From: Hydractinia symbiolongicarpus
Taxonomy: Eukaryota; Cnidaria; Hydrozoa; Anthoathecata; Hydractiniidae
Assembly (NCBI RefSeq): GCF_029227915.1
Contig: NC_079884.1
Location: 24,986,001 to 25,050,000 of the forward strand
Length of the DNA stretch: 64,000 bases
Reading direction: 5' to 3'
Positions 57,900 through 64,000 of this stretch are shown here, in pieces. Both the position numbers and the translations under genes were made by a program. The notes beneath the pieces are model-generated. The model did no database searches and had not been told where the DNA came from. It was given only the letters and a program-made list of their open reading frames with translations. Position 1 is the stretch's first letter. Every line of letters begins with the position of its first letter.

Positions 57900-60800
57900 A
57901 GGGAACGCCATAGGGGGTACAGAAAAAATCAGGTACGGATGCCTGAATTATTCTGTACCCCCCTACAGTTAAAGGCGTACAATATCTGGCAACGCCATAG
58001 GGGGTACAGAAAAATCAGGTATGAATGCCTGAATTATTCTGTACCCCCCTACAGTTCTGGGCGTGCAAATATCTGGCAACGCCATGGAGGGTACAGAAAA
58101 AATCAGGTATGGATGCCTGAATTATCCTGTACCCCCCTACTGTTTTGGGCGTATAAATATCTGGCAACGCCATAGGGGGTACAGAAAAAATCAGGTATTA
58201 ATGCCTGAATTATTCTTTACCCCCCTACAGTTCTAGGCGTACAATATCTGGCAACGCCATAGGGGGTACAGAAAAAATCAGGTATGAATGCCTGAATTAT
58301 TCTGTACCCCCCTACAGTTCTGGGCGTGCAAATATCTGGCAACGCCATAGAGGGTACAGAAAAAATCAGGTATGGATGCCTGAATTAATCTGTACCCCCC
58401 TACAGTTTTGGGCGTATAAATGTCTGGCAACGTCATAGGGGGTACAGAAAAAATCACGTATTAATGCCTGAATTATTCTGTACCCCCCTACAGTTCTAGG
58501 CGTACAATATCTGGAAACGCCATAGGGGGTACAGAAAAAATCAGGTATGAATGCCTGAATTATTCTGTAACCCCTACAGTTCTGGGCGTGCAAATATCTG
58601 GCAACGCCATAGGGGGTACAGAAAAAATCAGGTATGGATGCCTGAAATATTCTGTACCCCCCCACAGTTCTGGGCGTACAAATATCCGGGTACGCCATGG
58701 GGGCTACAGAAAAAATCAGGTATGGATGCCTGAATTATTCTGTATCCCCTTACAGTTCTGAGCGTAGAAGTATCTGGCAATGGCAAAGGGGGTACAGATG
58801 AAATCACGTATGAATGCCTGAATTATTCTGTACCCCCTACAGTGCTGGTCGTACAAACATCTGGCAACGCCATACGGGGTACAGAAAAAATCAGGTATGG
58901 ATGCCTGAATTATCCTGTACCCCCCTACTGTTTTGGGCGTATAAATATCTGGCAACGCCATAGGGGGTACAGAAAAAATCAGGTATTAATGCCTGAATTA
59001 TTCTTTACCCACCTACAGTTCTAGGCGTACAATATCTGGCAACGCCATAGGGGGTACAGAAAAAATCAGGTATGAATGCCTGAATTATTCTGTACCCCCC
59101 TACAGTTCTGGGCGTGCAAATATCTGGCAACGCCATAGAGGGTACAGAAAAAATCAGGTATGGATGCCTGAATTAATCTGTACCCCCCTACAGTTTTGGG
59201 CGTATAAATGTCTGGCAACGTCATAGGGGGTACAGAAAAAATCACGTATTAATGCCTGAATTATTCTGTACCCCCCCTACAGTTCTAGGCGTACAATATC
59301 TTGAAACGCCATAGGGGGTACAGAAAAAATCAGGTATGAATGCCTGAATTATTCTGTACCCCCTACAGTTCTGGGCGTGCAAATATCTGGCAACGCCATA
59401 GGGGGTACAGAAAAAATCAGGTATGGATGCCTGAAATATTCTGTACCCCCCCCACAGTTCTGGGCGTACAAATATCCGGGTACGCCATGGGGGCTACAGA
59501 AAAAATCAGGTATGGATGCCTGAATTATTCTGTATCCCCTTACAGTTCTGAGCGTAGAAGTATCTGGCAATGGCAAAGGGGGTACAGATGAAATCACGTA
59601 TGAATGCCTGAATTATTCTGTACCCCCTACAGTGCTGGTCGTACAAACATCTGGCAACGCCATACGGGGTACAAAAAAAATCACGTATGAATGCCTGAAT
59701 TATTCTGTACCCCCTACAGTGCTGGGCGTACAAACATCTGGTAACGCCATAAGGGGTACAGAAAAAATCAGGTATGAATGCCTGAATTATTCTGTACCCC
59801 CCTACAATTCTGGGCGTACAAATATCTGGTAACGCCATAGGGGGTACAGAAAAAATCAGGTATGAATGCCTGAATTATTCTGTACCACCTACAGTTCTGG
59901 GCGTGCAAATATCTGGCAACGCGATAGGGGGTACAGAAAAAATCAGGTATGTATGCCTGAATTATTCTGTACCCCCTACAGTTCTGGGCGTGCAAATATC
60001 TGGCAACGCCATAGGGGTACAGAAAAAATCAGGTATGGATGCCTGAATTATTCTGTACCCCCCTACAGTTCTGGGCGTACAAATATCTGGGTACGCCATG
60101 GGGGGTACAGAAAAAATCAGGTATGGATGCCTGAATTATTCTGTACCCACCTACAGTTCTAGGCGTACAATATCTGGCAACGCCACAGGGGGTACAGAAA
60201 AAATCAGGTATGAATGCCTGAATTATTTTGTACCCCCCTACAGTTCTGGGCGTGCAAATATCTGGCAACGCCATAGAGGGTACAGAAAAAATCAGGTATG
60301 GATGCCTGAATTATTCTGTACCCCCCTACAGTTTTGGGTGTATAAATGTCTGGCAACGTCATAGGGGGTACAGAAAAAATCAGGTATTAATGCCTGAATT
60401 ATTCTGTACCCCCCTACAGTTCTAGGCGTACAATATCTGGCAACGCCATAGGGGGTACAGAAAAAATCAGGTATGAATGCCTGAATTATTCTGTACCCCC
60501 TACAGTTCTGGGCGTGCAAATATCTGGCAACGCCATAGGGCGTACAGAAAAAGTCACGTATGGATGCCTGAATTATTCTGCATCCCCCAACAGTTCAGGG
60601 CGTACAAATATCTGGGTACGCCATGGGGGGTACAGAAAAAATCATGTATGGAAGCCTGAATTATTCTGTACCCCCGTACAGTTCTAGGCGTACAATATCT
60701 GGCAACGCCACAGGGGGTACAGAAAAAATCAGGTATGAATGCCTGAATTATTCTGTACCTCCTACAGTTCTGGGCGTGCAAATATCTGGCAACGCCATAG

Positions 60801-63800
60801 GGGGTACAGAAAAAATCACGTATGGATGCCTGAATTATTCTGTACCCCCCTACAGTTCTGGGCGTACAAATATCTGGGTACGCCATGGGGGGTACAGAAA
60901 AAATCAGGTATGGATGCCTGAATTATTCTGTACCCCCCTACAGTTCTAGGCGTACAATATTTGGCAACGCCACAGGGGGTACAGAAAAAATCAGGTATGA
61001 ATGCCTGAATTATTCTGTACCCCCTTGCAGTTCTTGGCGTAGAAGTATCTGGCAACGGGAAAGGGGGTACAGAAGAAATCACGTATGGATGCCTGAATTA
61101 TTCTGTACCCCCCTACAGTTCTGGGCGTACAAATATCTGGGTACGCCATGGGGGGTACAGAAAAAATCAGGTATGGATGCCAGAATTTTTCAGTACCCGC
61201 CTACAGTTCTAGGCGTACAATATCTGGCAACGCCACAGGGGGTACAGAAAAAATCATGTATGAATGCCTGAATTATTCTGTACCCCCCCTTCAGTTCTAG
61301 GCGTACAATATCTGGCAACGCCATAGGGAGTACAGAAAAAATCAGGTATGTATTCCTGAATTATTCTGTACCCCCTACAGTTCTGGGCGTGCAAATATCT
61401 GGCAACGCCATAGGGGGTACAGAAAAAATCACGTATGGATGCCTGAATTATTCTGTATCCCCCTACAGTTCTGGGCGTACAAATATCTGGGTACGCCATG
61501 GGGGGTACAGAAAAAATCAGGTATGGATGCCTGAATTATTCTGTACCCCCTACAGTTCTGGGCGTGCAAATATCTGGCAACGCCATAGGGGGTACAGAAA
61601 AAATCAGGTATGGATACCTAAAATATTCTGTACCCCCCCCACAGTTCTGGGCGTACAAATATCCGGGTACGCCATGGGGGCTACAGAAAAAATCAGGTAT
61701 GGATGCCTGAATTATTCTGTACACCCTTACAGTTCTTGGCGTAGAAGTATCTGGCAACGGCGAAGGGGGTACAGAAAAAATCAGGAATGGATGCCTGAAT
61801 TATTCTGTAACCCCTACAGTTCTGGGCGTACAAATATCTGGGTACGCCATGGGGGGTACAGAAAAAATCAGGTATGGATGCCGGAATTATTCTGTACCCC
61901 CTACAGTTCTAGGCGTACAATATCTGGCAACGCCACAGGGGGTACAGAAAAATCAGGTATGAATGCCTGAATTATTCTGTACCCCCTACAGTTCTGGGCG
62001 TGCAAATATCTGGCAACGCCATAGAGGGTACAGAAAAAATCAGGTATTAATGCCTGAATTATTCTGTACCCCCCTACAGTTCTAGGCGTACAATATCTGG
62101 CAACGCCATAGGGAGTACAGAAAAAATCAGGTATGTATGCCTGAATTATTCTGTACCCCCTACAGTTCTGGGCGTGCAAATATCTGGCAACGCCATAGGG
62201 GGTACAGAAAAAAGCACGTATGGATGCCTGAATTATTCTGTATCCCCCTACAGTTCTGGGCGTACAAATATCTGGGTACGCCATGGGGGGTACAGAAAAA
62301 ATCAGGTATGGATGCCTAAATTATTCTGTACCCCCCTACAGTTCTAGGCGTACAATATCTGGCAACGCCACAGGGGGTACAGAAAAAATCAGGTATGAAT
62401 GCCTGAATTATTCTGTACCCCCCTACAGTTCTTGGCGTGCAAATATCTGGCAACGCCTTAGAGGGCACAGAAAAAATCAGGTATGGATGCCTGAATTATC
62501 CTGTACCCCCCTACTGTTTTGGGCGTATAAATATCTGGCAACGCCATAGGGGGTACAGAAAAAATCAGGTATTAATGCCTGTATTATTCTGTACCCCCCT
62601 ACAGTTCTAGGCGTACAATATCTGGCAACGCCATAGGGGGTACAGAAAAAATCAGGTATGAATGCCTGAATTATTCTGTACCCCCTACAGTTCTGGGCGT
62701 GCAAATATCTGGCAACGTCATAGGGGGTACAGAAAAAATCAGGTATGGATGCTTGAATTATTCTGTACCCCCTACAGTGCTGGGCGTACAAACATCTGGT
62801 AACGTCATAAGGGGTACAGAAATAATCAGGTATGGATGCCTGAATTATCCTGTACCCCCCTACTGTTTTGGGCGTATAAATATCTGGCAACGCCATAGGG
62901 GGTACAGAAAAAATCAGGTATTAATGCCTGTATTATTCTGTACCTCCTTACAGTTCTGGGCGTAGAAGTATCTGGCAACGGCAAAGGGGGTACAGAAGAA
63001 ATCACGTATGAATGCCTGAATTATTCTGTACCCCCTCAGTGCTGGTCGTACAAACATCTGGCAACGCCATAGTGGGCACAAAAAAATCACGAATGAATGC
63101 CTGAATTATTCTGTACCCCCTACAGTGCTGGGCGTACAAACATCTGGTAACGTCATAAGGGGTACAGAAATAATCAGGTATGGATGCCTGAATTATTCTG
63201 TACCCACCTACAATTCTGGGCGTACAAATATCTGGTAACGCCATAGGGGGTACAGAAAAAGTCAGGTATTAATGCCTGAATTATTCTGTATCCCCCTACA
63301 GTTCTAGGCGTACACTATCCGGCAACGCCATAGGGGTACAGAAAAAATCAGGTATGAATGCCTGAATTATTCTGTACCCCCTACAGTTCTGGGCGTGCAA
63401 ATATCTGGCAACGCGATAGGGTGTACAGAAAAAATCAGGTATTAATGCTTGAATTATTCTGTACCCTCCCTACAGTTCTAGGCGTACAATATCTGGCACC
63501 GCGATAGGGGGTGCAGAAAAAATCAGGTATGAATGCCTGAATTATTCTGTAACCCCTACAGTTCTGGGCGTGCAAATATCTGGCTACGCCATAGGGGGTA
63601 CAGAAAAAATCAGGTACGGACGCCTGAATTATTCTGTACCCCCCTACAGTTCTGGGCGTACAAATATCTGGGTACGCCATGGGGGGTACAGAAAAAATCA
63701 GGTATGGATGCCTGAATTATTCTGTACCCCCCTACAGTTCTAGGCGTACAATATCTGGCAACGCCACAGGGGGTACAGAAAAAATCAGGTATGAATGCCT

Positions 63801-64000
63801 GAATTATTCTGTACCCCCCTACAGTTCTGGGCGTGCAAATATCTGGCAACGCCATAGAGGGTACAGAAAAAATCAGGTATGAATGCCTGAATTATTCTGT
63901 ACCCCCTTGCAGTTCTTGGCGTAGAAGTATCTGGCAACGGGAAAGGGGGTACAGAAGAAATCACGTATGGATGCCTGAATTATTCTGTACCCCCCTACAG
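57900..64000. repeat. satellite array of ~87-bp monomers, about 70 copies, running off the window
   Basis: The unit is 86-88 bp. It contains GGGGTACAGAAAAAATCAGG, TATGAATG and CCTGAATTATTCTGTACCCC, an imperfect inverted repeat with ~21-bp arms and an 8-base loop, then CTACAGTTCTGGGCGTGCAA and ATATCTGGCAACGCCATAG. Several subtypes are recognisable by the spacer: GTGCAAATATC, TAGGCGTACAATATC, GTATAAATATC, GGGTACGCCATGG, GTAGAAGTATC and CGTACAAACATC. Ordered subtypes repeat with ~790-bp (nine-unit) spacing between 58.1 and 59.7 kb. Apparent ORFs on both strands arise because 87 is a multiple of three; they are not genes. Confidence 0.97.

Noticed and set aside
57900-64000. Many overlapping ORFs of 60-190 codons on both strands
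   Set aside because: They are satellite translations. An 87-bp unit keeps frame, so open frames arise on both strands without coding function.
57900-64000. CRISPR-like appearance of regularly spaced repeats
   Set aside because: The whole ~87-bp unit is repeated, including the stretch that would be the spacer, and the sequence is animal nuclear DNA.
1-64000. tRNA or rRNA genes
   Set aside because: No B-box GGTTCGAATCC-type sequence in a cloverleaf context and no rRNA core sequence was noticed. A covariance-model scan would be decisive.

Overview
This is AT-rich, intron-dense animal nuclear DNA. Nothing in it looks bacterial, viral or organellar. The gene set (meiotic HORMAD-like protein, class A GPCR, high-affinity choline transporter) and the transposon mix (Ginger-like DDE element, short Helitrons, Penelope-like and LINE remnants, CTCGTCCC-type palindromes) suggest an invertebrate. 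I favour a cnidarian, possibly a hydrozoan, but that is inference. Splice sites were read by eye. Genes are called where GT-AG boundaries and codon phases agree across exons.

Layout. 595-7091 (+): 3' part of a gene with a PHD finger and winged helix, probably a Hop1/HORMAD meiotic axis protein. 8072-8375 (+): two candidate exons. 9303-10754 (+): an intronless GPCR with aminergic landmarks. 11587-17265 (-): a complete seven-exon SLC5A7-type choline transporter, convergent with the GPCR. 21664-23291 (-) and 23541-27748 (+): two small unrecognised genes reconstructed here, head-to-head around an RFX X-box-like site, possibly ciliary.

28-43 kb is mostly repeats: a fold-back-like element with long composite inverted arms (29.7-35.2 kb), a LINE fragment, a 56-bp perfect palindrome, a Penelope-like remnant and a recent 172-bp tandem duplication. 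43932-57058 (+) holds the main find: a gene of more than 20 exons, open throughout, joining a YPYY-like N-terminus, H2C2 zinc finger, intact DD35E integrase core, GPF motif, duplicated cassette exons, a Ulp1/SENP-like cysteine protease, a PHD finger and a C-terminal zinc-binding region. This is the architecture of a Ginger-type integrase. Short non-autonomous Helitrons lie in its introns. From about 57.9 kb to the window end there is an uninterrupted satellite of ~87-bp units, each containing an inverted repeat, with ~790-bp higher-order periodicity.

Functional links are limited. The choline transporter and amine-like GPCR are both candidates for neurotransmission. The divergent pair may share one promoter. 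The integrase gene appears to be a transposase or a co-opted one.
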